Shown here: positions 52,266 to 61,059 of the stretch, in pieces
How the letters are laid out: the number at the start of each line of letters is the position of its first letter
Numbering within the stretch: position 1 is the stretch's first letter
Source: CAXXOK01 sp001604115
GTDB lineage: Bacteria; Bacillota; Clostridia; Christensenellales; Aristaeellaceae
Assembly: GCA_034928535.1 (NCBI GenBank)
Contig: JAYFOV010000015.1
Span: 1-62,358, forward strand
Direction of reading: 5' to 3'
DNA length: 62,358 bases
The notes under the pieces: generated by a model
What the model saw: the letters and a program-made list of their open reading frames with translations, nothing else
Told to the model about the DNA's origin: nothing
Database searches by the model: none
Translations under genes and position numbers: made by a program

Positions 52266-53504
52266 TCACTCCGCCGGGTTGGCCGCCGACTGACCCGCGC
52301 AGTACCCGGTGGCAAACGCAATGTGCAGGTTGAACCCGCCTGTCAGCGCATCCACATCCAGCACCTCGCCGGCCATGTACAGTCCCCGGACCTGCTTGCT
52401 TTCCATGCTGGCGGGGCTCACCGCCCGCACATCCGCGCCGCCGGCCGTGACCACCGCCGCCGCAATGCGCTCTGTGCCGCTCACCGGCACCACAAGCGCC
52501 TTGGTCTGCGCTACCAGCCGCTCCCGTTCCTCACGGGTCAGGGCGTTGGCTTCTTTGCTTTGGTCAATGCCGCACAGCTCGGCCATCACATCCGCCAGCC
52601 GCTCCGGGTACAGCCCGCGCAGGATGCTTTGCACGCGCTTTTTGCCCGCCGCCGCCACATCCCGCAGGATGCGCACCGTCAGCTGCTCCGCGCTCAGCCC
52701 CGGTTTCAGGTCCAGCAGCACGCGGCATTCCGCCAGCGGCAGCCCAGCCAGGTAGCTGGAAGCCGAAAGCGCCAGCGGCCCGGAAATCCCAAAATGGGTA
52801 AAGAGCATCTCCCCCAGCTCGCTGTAGAGCACTTTCTTGCCCCGCACCAGCGAGAGGGTCACATTTTTGAGCGTAAGCCCCATCAGCCCACGCACCCATG
52901 CCGCATCCGATACCAGCGGGATCAGCGCCGCCTTGGGCTGCACCACGCTGTGCCCCAGCGCTGCCAGCATGGCGTAGCCATCCCCCGTGCTCCCGGTGGC
53001 GGGGTAGCTCACCCCGCCGGTGCACAGGATCACCGCATCCGCCGCCAGCACCTCGCCGCTGTGCAGCGTCACGCCGCACACCCGGCCATCCCGTGTGTCG
53101 ATGCTGCGCACCCGCGCGTTCAGCCGCACCGTCACGCCCAGCGCGCGCAGCCGCCGCTCAAAGGCGCGGGTCACATCGCTGGCCTTCTGGCTTTCCGGAA
53201 ACGCACGGTTGCCGCGCTCCACCACCGTGGGGCAGCCCCAGACGTGCAGTTTTTCCAGCAGGGCTTCGGGGGGCAGCCTGTCCAGCGCGGAGTAGAGGAA
53301 CCGCGGGTTGCGCACCACGTTTTTGCGGAACTCCTCCGGCGTGCACAGGTTGGTCACATTGCAGCGCCCTTTGCCGGTGATGTAGATTTTCTTGCCCAGT
53401 TTCTCGCCCTGCTCCAGCAGGGTCACATTTGCGCCGCCCTCTGCGGCGGTCACAGCGGCCATCAAGCCCGCCGCGCCCCCGCCGATCACTGCCACAGCCC
53501 GCAT
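52266..53504 (-). CDS. HI0933/BaiN-type FAD-dependent oxidoreductase (second copy)
   Basis: 412 residues with the canonical family pattern: FAD-binding VIGGGAAGLMAAVTAAEGG, KLGKKIYITGKGRCNVTN, the middle LCTGGVSYPATGSTGDGY, and the C-terminal YMAGEVLDVDALTGGFNLH followed by IAFATGYCAG. More typical than the copy at 7.8 kb. The reaction is unknown; one relative is a bile-acid 7-dehydroxylation enzyme, but that alone does not justify such a call. The ATG at 53502-53504 follows GGAGG; GTG and ATG codons 5 residues earlier also exist. It follows the RpiR gene by 18 nt, so is probably in one operon. Confidence 0.88.
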   Translation of the reverse strand: MRAVAVIGGGAAGLMAAVTAAEGGANVTLLEQGEKLGKKIYITGKGRCNVTNLCTPEEFRKNVVRNPRFLYSALDRLPPEALLEKLHVWGCPTVVERGNRAFPESQKASDVTRAFERRLRALGVTVRLNARVRSIDTRDGRVCGVTLHSGEVLAADAVILCTGGVSYPATGSTGDGYAMLAALGHSVVQPKAALIPLVSDAAWVRGLMGLTLKNVTLSLVRGKKVLYSELGEMLFTHFGISGPLALSASSYLAGLPLAECRVLLDLKPGLSAEQLTVRILRDVAAAGKKRVQSILRGLYPERLADVMAELCGIDQSKEANALTREERERLVAQTKALVVPVSGTERIAAAVVTAGGADVRAVSPASMESKQVRGLYMAGEVLDVDALTGGFNLHIAFATGYCAGQSAANPAE

Positions 53505-53522
53505 TGCCGCCTCCATCACGCG

Positions 53523-54419
53523 TTACCGCTCCGCCGGGCGTTGTTCCGGCATCTCTTCCTTGTCCAGGTACACGCCATGGGCGTTCCACAGGCTTTCCAG
53601 GCGCTTGAGGTGCGCGGAAAGCTCCTCCCGCCGCCGCAGGCTCAGCGCTACGATGAGCGCGTTGAGCAATGACAGCGGCGCCGCCAACGAATCCACAAAA
53701 CTGGCCATATCCGTGTGGGCGTACAGGCGTATGTCCGCCACGCTGGCCAGCGGGCTCATGCCCCCGTCCGTCACGGCGATCACCCGCGCCCCGTTTTCCC
53801 GGGCGATGCGCATGCACTCCACCGTGCGGGTGGAATAGCGCGGGAAGCTCACCCCCACCATCACATCCGCCGCGCCGATGCGCTCCACCTCGTCAAACAC
53901 TTCGCCGATGGCGTTTTGCACCATCACCACATCCTCAAAGATGAGCCGCAGGTAATGCCCGAAAAACGTGGCCAGCGGGGCGGCGGAGCGCAGCCCCATC
54001 ACGTAGATGCGCCGGGCAGAAAGCAGCAGATCCACCGCGCGGTCAAAATCCTCCTGGCTCAGCTCCTCCGTCGTCAGGCGGATGTTGCGCATATCGTTTT
54101 TGAGCACGGTGCGCAGCACGTCGTTTTCCTTGATTTCCGAGGCGATGTTGAAGCGCTCGCTGGCCGTAAGCCGCTGGCGCACCAGCTCCTGCAGCGCCGC
54201 CTGCAGCTCGGGGTAGCCCTCGTAGCCCATGGCGGTGGCAAAGCGCACCACGGTGGATTCACTCACGCCGCAGCTTTGCCCCAGCGTGACCGCCGTCATA
54301 AACGCAGCCTTTTCCGAGCGCTCGGCAATAAAAGCCGCAATGCGGCGGTGTCCCTTGCTCAATGGCTTGCCCCGCAGGTTCAGCCGTTTGATGATTTCCC
54401 CTGTGTCCATACTCCTCAT
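53523..54419 (-). CDS. RpiR/MurR-family transcription regulator
   Basis: 298 residues. The N-terminal helix-turn-helix of the RpiR type (about 10-85; SKGHRRIAAFIAERSEKAAF, CGVSESTVVRFATAMGYEGY) is followed by a SIS sugar-phosphate-binding domain (about 125-260; RIYVMGLRSAAPLATFFGHY, GVSFPRYSTRTVECMRIARE). It senses a phosphosugar; neither ligand nor target is visible. Two candidate ATG codons (54417-54419 and 54408-54410) overlap the only ribosome site AGGAGT, so the exact start is uncertain. Downstream of surE by about 195 nt. Confidence 0.88.
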   Translation of the reverse strand: MRSMDTGEIIKRLNLRGKPLSKGHRRIAAFIAERSEKAAFMTAVTLGQSCGVSESTVVRFATAMGYEGYPELQAALQELVRQRLTASERFNIASEIKENDVLRTVLKNDMRNIRLTTEELSQEDFDRAVDLLLSARRIYVMGLRSAAPLATFFGHYLRLIFEDVVMVQNAIGEVFDEVERIGAADVMVGVSFPRYSTRTVECMRIARENGARVIAVTDGGMSPLASVADIRLYAHTDMASFVDSLAAPLSLLNALIVALSLRRREELSAHLKRLESLWNAHGVYLDKEEMPEQRPAER

Positions 54420-54614
54420 AGCGCGTTGCGCGCCCCGGAGCCATGCCCCGGCCTTTCCCCTGCCGCAGCGGCAGGCTTGCGTCATGGCCGCCTTGCGCGG
54501 CCGTGGAGGGTTGCCCCTTCCTCTATGGGTGCCGCCATGGCGCGGGCATATGCCCGCAGGGCGCGGCAGGCGCCCCTTTCGCGCCCGCTGTGCCGGCGCA
54601 TGGCCGCCGCGGCG

Positions 54615-55394
54615 TCACGCGCGCAGGTCCAGCCGCCCGATTTCCCGCACGAAGGAGGCAAACGCCGCGCTGTGCTCCGTGGGGTTGCCCATGAAGGTAA
54701 AGGTCACGTGGCCTTTGTTCAGCAAGTCCAGATCGGAGTTTTCCTCCGGGGCCTCCATGCTGCCTTCATCGCTCATCCAATAATAGACGCCTGCGCGGGG
54801 GCTTTCCCGGCGGATGTAAAAATCCTTGAAGTTGGCGGTCGAAAGCGGCGCCAGCATGACGGGCTTGACCTCCTCCGGCTCCCGCAGCGGGGCGTTGATG
54901 TTGAGCACCGTCGCCGGCGGGGTCTTGAGCGCCACATAGCGCTCGGCAGCCGCAATGGCCAGGTGCGCGGTATAATCGTACATCTCCTGGGTGGCCTCGT
55001 GGTGCACGCTCACCGCCATGGCGCGCAGGTGGTTGAGCGCGCCCTCGGTGGCCGCGCCCACGGTGCCGCTGTAATGCACGGCCATGCCCGCGTTGTACCC
55101 ATCGTTGATGCCGGAGATGAGCACATCCACCGGCTCCTTGATGAGCTCATAAATCGCCAGGCGCACGCAATCCGCCGGCGTGCCGGTGATGGCGTAGGCG
55201 GTCACGCCCTCCGCGCCAAAATCGTATTCCTTCACAAAAATGGGGTCCAGCAACGTGATGCGTTGGCTGGCTGCGCTTTGCTGCTGGCTGGGTGCGCACA
55301 CGCTCACCCGGTGGCCGCGCATGAGCGCAGCCTGGCACAGCGCGTGGATGCCGGTGCTCTGGATGCCGTCGTCATTCGCCAATAGAATATGCAT
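54615..55394 (-). CDS. surE: SurE 5'/3'-nucleotidase
   Basis: Metal-dependent phosphatase that removes phosphate from nucleoside 5'- and 3'-monophosphates and is linked to stationary-phase survival. 259 residues. SurE signatures are LLANDDGIQSTGIHAL (metal-binding D-D), VCAPSQQQSAASQ, ISGINDGYNAG and the YSGTVGAATEG loop. ATG start with GGAG 9-10 nt upstream. It follows the small membrane protein gene by 11 nt. Confidence 0.94.
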   Translation of the reverse strand: MHILLANDDGIQSTGIHALCQAALMRGHRVSVCAPSQQQSAASQRITLLDPIFVKEYDFGAEGVTAYAITGTPADCVRLAIYELIKEPVDVLISGINDGYNAGMAVHYSGTVGAATEGALNHLRAMAVSVHHEATQEMYDYTAHLAIAAAERYVALKTPPATVLNINAPLREPEEVKPVMLAPLSTANFKDFYIRRESPRAGVYYWMSDEGSMEAPEENSDLDLLNKGHVTFTFMGNPTEHSAAFASFVREIGRLDLRA

Positions 55395-55405
55395 ATCTCA
55401 AACTC

Positions 55406-55759
55406 CTACTTTTTTAGGCTGCCCGTCATCAGTCCGATCAGGGTGCGCGCCACGTTCACCGCCAGCGCCACGGCCGCCGCCCACCCAATGTGGTCCAGCG
55501 TCACGGCGCCATCCATCATGCCCACGGCCGTCCAAACCAGCCACGCATCCAGCACCACATACAAAAGCCCCAGCGTGAGCCAGTTGATCACCTTGAGCAA
55601 AAGCCGTGCCAACGGGCGGATCACGATGTACAGCCCGCCCAAAATGGCGCCGATCAGCGCAGCGCTCTGCACATTTTGCATATGAACGCCGGGCAGGTAC
55701 GTCGCGCACAGGGGGATCACAGCCACAGTGGCCGCAAAGCGAAGGATGGTGGCTACCAA
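55406..55759 (-). CDS. Phage-holin-like (4-TM, superfamily IV type) membrane protein
   Basis: 117 residues with four predicted transmembrane helices. The pattern LIGAILGGLYIVIRPLARLL then LKVINWLTLGLLYVVLDAWL is that of the YvlD/mycobacterial 4-TM holin-like family, common in chromosomes far from phages, so a lysis role is not implied. TTG start at 55757-55759 with AGGAGG 8 nt upstream. First gene of the unit with surE. Confidence 0.75.
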   Translation of the reverse strand: MVATILRFAATVAVIPLCATYLPGVHMQNVQSAALIGAILGGLYIVIRPLARLLLKVINWLTLGLLYVVLDAWLVWTAVGMMDGAVTLDHIGWAAAVALAVNVARTLIGLMTGSLKK

Positions 55760-55800
55760 CGGGTTCCCCTCCTGCCTGCCGCGTTTGCGGCACAATCCTT

Positions 55801-55806
55801 AGTATA
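55801..55806 (-). promoter_or_regulatory. Extended -10 promoter of the holin-like/surE unit
   Basis: Minus strand TATACT with an upstream TGTGC, about 42 nt before the TTG start. No good -35, as is common for extended -10 promoters. Confidence 0.5.
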
Positions 55807-55999
55807 GCACAAATGGCGAAAAATCGGTAGCGGCGGCGGGCCGGATTGCCCCCCGCGCGAAGGTGCGCACACCGCTGCCGTTGCCCTGTGCCTGCGGGAT
55901 TTGCCACGCCACGCATGGAGCGTCAACGGGGCTTGGGTAGGCTTGTGGTGCGCCGGATGGGATGGCACATGGCGGATGCAAGATGGCCGCATAGCCGCC

Positions 56000-56198
56000 G
56001 CCCAATAGCGTCCTTCCCCTGCGCCTACCCTACTGCGCAGTTTCGCTGCGCCGTTTGCGGTTGATGCCAGCCGAACCGCCCGCTGGCAACGATCGGCGCT
56101 GTGCTTTGCCGCCGGATAGCCGGATTGCCGCTGCCCAATAGCACCCATGCCCCGCACCGATCCTACTGCGCAGTTTCGCTGCGCCGTTTGCGGTTGAG
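56000..56198. repeat. Tandem duplication covering the 3' end of the small membrane protein gene
   Basis: A 33-bp block starting CTACTGCGCAGTTTCGCTGC occurs at 56033-56065 and again at 56164-56196, where it encodes the last residues (RKRRSETAQ and stop) of the gene at 56163. The flanking words GCCGCCCAATAGC and GCTGCCCAATAGC repeat with it. The left copy is a remnant. No other gene in 55807-56162. Confidence 0.65.
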
Positions 56199-56564
56199 GA
56201 ACGCTGTCAGCGCCAGGTAGCCCATCATCGTGCCTTCGATCAGGATCACCTGCCCGTTGATGGACAGGATGGCCTTGAGCGCAGGCCAATGCACCGCGCC
56301 CACAGTTTCCAGGTACTGATAGCCCAGCGTGATCAGCAGCAGCACCGCGGCGATATACAGCAGACCCGTGAGCCCGGTGTGCCGCACACGGATGCCCGCC
56401 ACCGGCAGCAGCAGCGCCACGCCGATGCCCAGCGCCACCCCTTTGAGCAGATAGGCAAAGAAATTGCCCGCTGCAAACCACCTGTCCAGCAGCATGAACA
56501 CCACACTGGTCAGCAGGCAGAGGATCAGCGGACAAACCACCGTGATCAGGCGACGCATCAGCAT
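56163..56564 (-). CDS. Small four-helix membrane protein
   Basis: 133 residues with four hydrophobic helices separated by short polar loops (RRLITVVCPLILCLLTSVVF begins the first) and a basic C-terminal tail. I recognise no family. ATG CTG ATG start 8 nt after AAAGGAG. It lies about 115 nt beyond trmD on the same strand, where rplS often stands in other Firmicutes. Confidence 0.65.
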   Translation of the reverse strand: MLMRRLITVVCPLILCLLTSVVFMLLDRWFAAGNFFAYLLKGVALGIGVALLLPVAGIRVRHTGLTGLLYIAAVLLLITLGYQYLETVGAVHWPALKAILSINGQVILIEGTMMGYLALTAFLNRKRRSETAQ

Positions 56565-56680
56565 TTTCCATGCTCCTTTCCATTGGGGGCGGCGGCGATG
56601 GCCGCAAGCCTCCCCGGCGATCCGGGTTTTCATCCGGCAAGGATGGGGGCGCAAACAGTGCTCCGCGCATGCCTGCGGGC

Positions 56681-57538
56681 TCAGCCCTCCGCGCCGGGGG
56701 ATGCGCCCGCGCCGCAGCCCGGCGCGGCATCGGCAGACGCGGCAGCCGTTTCTGCCTGCTGCGTTTCCGCTTGGGTCGCATCGGGCGGGGCTGCATCGGC
56801 CTTTTCCATTTCCGCGGCCAAGGCGGCCAGCGTAGCCGCGCGCTCCTGCGCCGTCATCGGCGCGGTGTCAAACAGATCCGGCCTGCGGCGCAGTGTTTCC
56901 AGCAAGGCCTGCTGCCTGCGCCATGCGGCAATCTTGGCATGATCCCCGTTGAGCAAAATCTCCGGCACAGCCATCCCTTGGTACTCGCGCGGGCGGGTGT
57001 ATTGGGGGTATTCCAGCAGCCCTGCGGAAAAGCTCTCCTCCTCCGCGCTCTGGCTGCTGCCCAGCACTCCCGGCACCAGCCGGGCGACCGAATCCACCAC
57101 GGCCATGGCGGCCAGCTCCCCGCCGGTGAGCACAAAATCCCCCAGGGAAATCTCCTCATCCACCACCAGCGCTAGCGCACGCTCGTCCACGCCCTCATAG
57201 TGGCCGCACAGCAGCACAAAGCCATCCAGCGCGGCCAGCTTTTGCACCTTTTGCTGGGTCAGCGGTCTGCCGCGCGGGCTCATGTACAGGCAGGGGCCCG
57301 TAAAGCCGCGCGCGCGCACGGCCTGCACGCAGTCCACAATGGGTTGGGCGGTCATCACCATGCCCGCCCCCCCGCCGAAGGGGTAATCGTCCGTGTTGCG
57401 GTGTTTCTGGCTGCTGTAGGGGCGAATATCCACCGCCTCCACGGCAATGAGCCCTTCCGCCTGCGCCCTGCCCAGGATGCTGGTGTTCAGCAGCCCGTCA
57501 AACATTTCAGGGAACAGGGTCAGGATCGCTATTTTCAT
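56681..57538 (-). CDS. trmD: tRNA (guanine37-N1)-methyltransferase
   Basis: Adds a methyl group from S-adenosylmethionine to G37 of tRNAs and so prevents +1 frameshifting. 285 residues. Knot-fold signatures are FPFGGGAGMVM-like (DYPFGGGAGMVM), LLCGHYEGVDERAL, the SLGDFVLTGGELAAM loop and RLVPGVLG. Beyond the usual end (about residue 240) comes an Ala/Glu/Gln-rich tail of about 45 residues of unknown use. ATG start with GGAGG 9 nt upstream. It overlaps the end of rimM by 32 bases, so the two are translationally coupled. Confidence 0.96.
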   Translation of the reverse strand: MKIAILTLFPEMFDGLLNTSILGRAQAEGLIAVEAVDIRPYSSQKHRNTDDYPFGGGAGMVMTAQPIVDCVQAVRARGFTGPCLYMSPRGRPLTQQKVQKLAALDGFVLLCGHYEGVDERALALVVDEEISLGDFVLTGGELAAMAVVDSVARLVPGVLGSSQSAEEESFSAGLLEYPQYTRPREYQGMAVPEILLNGDHAKIAAWRRQQALLETLRRRPDLFDTAPMTAQERAATLAALAAEMEKADAAPPDATQAETQQAETAAASADAAPGCGAGASPGAEG

Positions 57539-58052
57539 AGAAAGCCACCTCCGGCAGCACCGCGCTGTCCAGCAGCATCACCCCGGCCTGCGCATCCAGC
57601 TTTTTCACCAGCCGTTTGAGGAACGGCGCCATCATCCCGCCGCGCGGGGTATCAAACACCAGCACATCCGCGCCGCCGTTTTGCAGCACATCTTTCAGCG
57701 TGCCGATCTCCCGGCCGTCCGTATCCACCGCTCGCATGCCGATCATATCCACGATGAACATCTCGCCCTCGGCCAGCGGCCTTGCATCCGCCCGGGCGAT
57801 GTACAGCTCCGTGCCGCGCAGCTTTTCCGCCGCATCCCGATCCGTCACGCCGGCAAGCGTCAGGTACACATCCCCGCCGCTCACGCGCCCGCTTTCCACA
57901 GCGATGGGGGCATAGGCGTCCCCACGCTTGGCATACAGCGTGCCCAGCGTGCAAAGGTAATCGGGATCATCCGTTTCATGGTGCAGCTTTACTTCGCCGC
58001 GCACGCCCTGCGGCTTGACGATGGTGCCTGCCAGCAGATAAGGTTTGAGCAT
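57507..58052 (-). CDS. rimM: 16S rRNA processing factor RimM
   Basis: 30S assembly factor that binds ribosomal protein S19 and aids 16S rRNA maturation. 181 residues: an N-terminal RimM barrel (AGTIVKPQGVRGEVKLHHET) and a C-terminal PRC barrel (MFIVDMIGMRAVDTDGREIG, VFDTPRGGMMAPFLKRLV). ATG start after AAGGAGT. In the usual operon khpA precedes it closely; here a 591-bp gap with two repeat units intervenes. Confidence 0.95.
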   Translation of the reverse strand: MLKPYLLAGTIVKPQGVRGEVKLHHETDDPDYLCTLGTLYAKRGDAYAPIAVESGRVSGGDVYLTLAGVTDRDAAEKLRGTELYIARADARPLAEGEMFIVDMIGMRAVDTDGREIGTLKDVLQNGGADVLVFDTPRGGMMAPFLKRLVKKLDAQAGVMLLDSAVLPEVAFYENSDPDPVP

Positions 58053-58120
58053 GGGTCGGACTCCTTTCGGTGGGGCAGTGATCGTTGCCGGCATCTGGAT
58101 CTGGCCGGATGGGGGATAGG

Positions 58121-58490
58121 CGGGGGAGCGGGGGGTGTTTTCCATACTGCGGGTCGCTACTCCGCTCGCCTCATGGCCGCTTCACGGCCGTTCGCTCGCT
58201 GGCGCTGTGTGGGGGCGCTTGGGGCGTTGCCCCAAACCCCACAGGGGCGCTGCCCCTTTGAACCCCGCAAGGGCTTTGCCCTTGACCCGGCTCCACTGCG
58301 GCGGGGGAGCGGGGGTGCTTTCCATACTGCGGGTCGCTACTTCGCTCGCCTCATGGCCGCTTCGCGGCCGTTCGCTCGCTGGCGCTGTGTGGGGGCGCTT
58401 GGGGCGTTGCCCCAAACCCCACAGGGGCGCTGCCCCTTTGAACCCCGCCAGGGCTTTGCCCTTGACCCGGTTCCGCTGCGGCGGGGGCAA
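58121..58490 (+). repeat. Two tandem hairpin-train units inside the trmD operon
   Basis: Two nearly identical units of 180 bp start at 58121 and 58301. Each has the GCCGCTTCGCGGC-type hairpin, TTCGCTCGCTGGCG, GGGGCGTTGCCCC, GGGGCGCTGCCCC, AAGGGCTTTGCCCTT and CTGCGGCGGGGG. Orientation is plus, opposite to the genes on both sides. They lie between khpA and rimM and would be transcribed if the operon is continuous. No gene in 58053-58643. Confidence 0.85.
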
Positions 58491-58643
58491 TTTTCTCCCC
58501 CTCCCCAAGCAACAAGCGCGGCCCGGTGGGCATGCCCGCCCACCGTACCGCGCTCACGCTCGCCACCCGGCATGGCATGGCACAGCACCGCTCGCTTTTC
58601 GCCAACGGTGCACAGGCCATCCACCCCACGTGGCGGCAATGGA

Positions 58644-58871
58644 TTATTGAATCTCCACAAAGACCGGCTTTTGATCCTTTGCCGTTGCCGCCCGCACCAC
58701 CGCGCGGATCGCCTTGGCAATGCGCCCTTGCTTGCCGATCACCTTGCCCATATCCTCCGGCGCAACATGCAGCTCCAGGATGGTGGCCTCGGGGCCGACC
58801 GTCTCCTGCACAGTCACTGCATCCTTGTTTTCCACCAGCGATTGGGCCACAAACAGCACAAGCTCCTTCAT
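58644..58871 (-). CDS. khpA: KH-domain RNA-binding protein KhpA
   Basis: A 75-residue single KH domain with the GxxG loop as GKQG (KVIGKQGRIAKAIRAVVRAA). KhpA binds RNA, usually together with KhpB, and affects cell division and elongation in Gram-positive bacteria. It follows rpsP by 4 nt, the conserved arrangement. Confidence 0.92.
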   Translation of the reverse strand: MKELVLFVAQSLVENKDAVTVQETVGPEATILELHVAPEDMGKVIGKQGRIAKAIRAVVRAATAKDQKPVFVEIQ

Positions 58872-58875
58872 GAGC

Positions 58876-59121
58876 TTAGCCCTCGATCACGCCGCTCTTT
58901 TTGAGGAGCGTGCGCACGGTGTCGGTGGGCTGTGCGCCGCACGCAAGCCATTTCTTGGCAGCCTCGGCATCCACCTTGATGGTGCTGGGCTCCGTCATCG
59001 GGTCATAGTAGCCGATCTCCGCAATGTTGCGGCCATCGCGCGGGCTGGTGATGTCCGCGATCACGATACGGTAGAAAGGCTTCTTTTTCATACCCATTCT
59101 CTTCAAACGCATTTTGACCAT
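58876..59121 (-). CDS. rpsP: 30S ribosomal protein S16
   Basis: 81 residues with the S16 signature MRLKRMGMKKKPFYRIVIAD and RDGRNIAEIGYYDP. Start ATG at 59119-59121 with AGGAGG about 7-8 nt upstream. Between ffh and khpA in the usual order. Confidence 0.97.
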   Translation of the reverse strand: MVKMRLKRMGMKKKPFYRIVIADITSPRDGRNIAEIGYYDPMTEPSTIKVDAEAAKKWLACGAQPTDTVRTLLKKSGVIEG

Positions 59122-59189
59122 GATTGTATTCCTCCTGCAAATTTTGTTTCTGTATGTCAATCACGTATGTGACTAACGGCTCCTGTCCC

Positions 59190-60509
59190 TCAGCGGAAAT
59201 TCTGCATCATCCGGCGCGTCATGCCCTTGTTGCCCATCATCTTTTTCATCATGTCCCGCGCCTGCTCAAATTGCCGCATCAGCGCGTTCACATCCTGCAC
59301 GGTGGTGCCGCTGCCCGCCGCGATGCGCTTCCTCCGGCTGGCGTTGAGGATGGAAGGGTTCCTGCGCTCCCGTTTGGTCATCGAGCGGATGATCGCCTCC
59401 GGCTTTTTCATGGCGTCGTCATCCACGTCGATCTCCCCCAGCTTGCCCGCGCCCGGCATCATGGACAGCATGCTTTTGATGCCGCCCATTTTTTTCATCT
59501 GCTGCATCTGCGCCAGAAAATCATCCAGCGTCAGCTCGCCGGGCTTGCCGCGGCTCAGCTTTTCCACCGTTTCGGCGCTGGCCACTTCCTGCGCCTTCTC
59601 GATGAGGGTCATCACATCGCCCATGCCCAAAATGCGGCTGGCCATGCGATCCGGGTGGAAAGGCTCGATATCCGCCAGTTTTTCGCCCGTGCCGCTGAAC
59701 TTGATGGGCTTGCCCACCACCGCCTTGATGGACAGCGCCGCGCCGCCGCGGGTATCGCCGTCCAGCTTGGTCAGGATCACCCCGTCGATGCCCAGCTTCT
59801 CATCAAAGGTCTTGGCCACGTTCACCGCGTCCTGGCCGGTCATGGCGTCCACCACAAAGAGGATTTCCTGCGGCTTGACCTTTTCCTTGACGCGCCGCAG
59901 CTCGTCCATCAGCGCATCGTCGATGTGCAGGCGACCTGCCGTATCGATGATCAGCACATCCCGGCCATGGTCGCGCGCGTATTCCACCGCTTCCAGCGCT
60001 GTCTTAACGGGGTCCTGCGTGCCGCGCTCATACACCGGCACGTTCACCTGTTTGCCCACAGTCTGCAACTGCTGGATGGCCGCCGGACGGTAGATGTCGC
60101 ACGCCGCCAGCAACGGCTTTTTGCCCGTTTTTTGCAGGTAGTTGGCCAGCTTGGCGGCCATGGTGGTCTTGCCCGCGCCCTGCAGGCCGCACAGCATATA
60201 GATGGTCGGCACGCTGCTGGACCACGTGAGCCGCGCGTTCTGCGCGCCCATCAGCGCCGTAAGCTCTTCGTTGACGATTTTGATCACGTGCTGCCCGGGG
60301 GTCAGGCTGTCCAATACCTGCTGCCCCACGCACCGCTCGGTGATGCGCTTGCAAAAATCCTTCACAACAAGGTAGTTGACATCCGCCTCCAGCAAGGCCA
60401 CGCGCACTTCGCGCACACCTTCCTTGACGGTCTGCTCCGTCAGCTTGCCGCGGCCGGTCAGCTTGCCCAGCGCCGCGCTCAGCTTTTGGCTGAGCCCTTC
60501 AAATGCCAT
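59190..60509 (-). CDS. ffh: Signal recognition particle protein
   Basis: The SRP54 GTPase that, with SRP RNA, delivers membrane proteins to SecYEG. 439 residues. N domain (about 1-85), G domain with GLQGAGKTTMAAKLA, DTAGR and TKLDGDTRGG, and a methionine-rich M domain ending MMKKMMGNKGMTRRMMQNF, with no extra tail. Start ATG at 60507-60509 after GAGGAGG, overlapping the ylxM stop by 11 bases. The longer open frame is unsupported. Confidence 0.97.
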   Translation of the reverse strand: MAFEGLSQKLSAALGKLTGRGKLTEQTVKEGVREVRVALLEADVNYLVVKDFCKRITERCVGQQVLDSLTPGQHVIKIVNEELTALMGAQNARLTWSSSVPTIYMLCGLQGAGKTTMAAKLANYLQKTGKKPLLAACDIYRPAAIQQLQTVGKQVNVPVYERGTQDPVKTALEAVEYARDHGRDVLIIDTAGRLHIDDALMDELRRVKEKVKPQEILFVVDAMTGQDAVNVAKTFDEKLGIDGVILTKLDGDTRGGAALSIKAVVGKPIKFSGTGEKLADIEPFHPDRMASRILGMGDVMTLIEKAQEVASAETVEKLSRGKPGELTLDDFLAQMQQMKKMGGIKSMLSMMPGAGKLGEIDVDDDAMKKPEAIIRSMTKRERRNPSILNASRRKRIAAGSGTTVQDVNALMRQFEQARDMMKKMMGNKGMTRRMMQNFR

Positions 60510-60879
60510 CGGGTGCTTCCTCCTCGTCCAGTGAAAGTAAAAGCTGCTGCAGTACCGCTTTGCCGCGCCCTGCCTGCCCCGCGTCCAGCGCAGCAATGGC
60601 CTCCTGGAGCCTGGCCCGCGTGGCGCCTGCCTGATGCGCCAGGTGCAGCGCGCCTTCGTAGCGGCGCAGCTTCTGCACCGACCGGGTGATGAGCTCATGC
60701 ACGTTTTGCCGGCTCACGCCCATTTCCTCCGCGATTTCCGACAGGCTCAGATCCTCGTTGCAGGAAAGGCGCACCGCGGCAAGCTGTTTCTGGGTCAAAA
60801 GCCCGCCGTAGCAGGCGCAAAGCATGCCCAGCTCCACGCTTTGCAAAAGCCGTTCCTCCGGCCGTTCCGCCTGCGTCAC
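60499..60879 (-). CDS. ylxM: YlxM/p13-like SRP-associated regulator
   Basis: 126 residues. A sigma-region-4-like helix-turn-helix (AAVRLSCNEDLSLSEIAEEM then GVSRQNVHELITRSVQKLRRYE) occupies the middle. Known members sit before ffh and bind or modulate the SRP. GTG start at 60877-60879 after AAAGGA; no ATG with a ribosome site precedes it. The 11-base overlap with ffh indicates coupled translation. Confidence 0.88.
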   Translation of the reverse strand: MTQAERPEERLLQSVELGMLCACYGGLLTQKQLAAVRLSCNEDLSLSEIAEEMGVSRQNVHELITRSVQKLRRYEGALHLAHQAGATRARLQEAIAALDAGQAGRGKAVLQQLLLSLDEEEAPDGI

Positions 60880-60932
60880 GGGGATCCATCCTTTCCGGTT
60901 ACCGTCAAGGGATTTGGGTTGACAGCCTGTGC

Positions 60933-60961
60933 AGTATAGCATGCAGGGCATGCGCTGTCAA
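60933..60961 (-). promoter_or_regulatory. Promoter of the ylxM-ffh-rpsP-khpA-rimM-trmD operon
   Basis: Minus strand perfect TTGACA (60956-60961), 17-bp spacer, TATACT (60933-60938) with an upstream TGC. A near-consensus promoter 54 nt before ylxM. Confidence 0.82.
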
Positions 60962-61059
60962 GGGGTTTTGGTTGACAGGGTCGCGTTGCCTGCATGTGTG
61001 CTTCCCTTGCCGCCCATCATGGCATCCTGCGCCGGGCCATCCCGTCAGCTTTTTCCCAG

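Noticed and set aside
52266..53504. Bile-acid dehydroxylation enzyme BaiN
   Set aside because: Family membership alone does not show the reaction, and no other bai genes are in the window.
55406..55759. The holin-like protein as the lysis gene of the phage locus
   Set aside because: It is 15 kb away, in an operon with surE, and belongs to a membrane family common outside phages.
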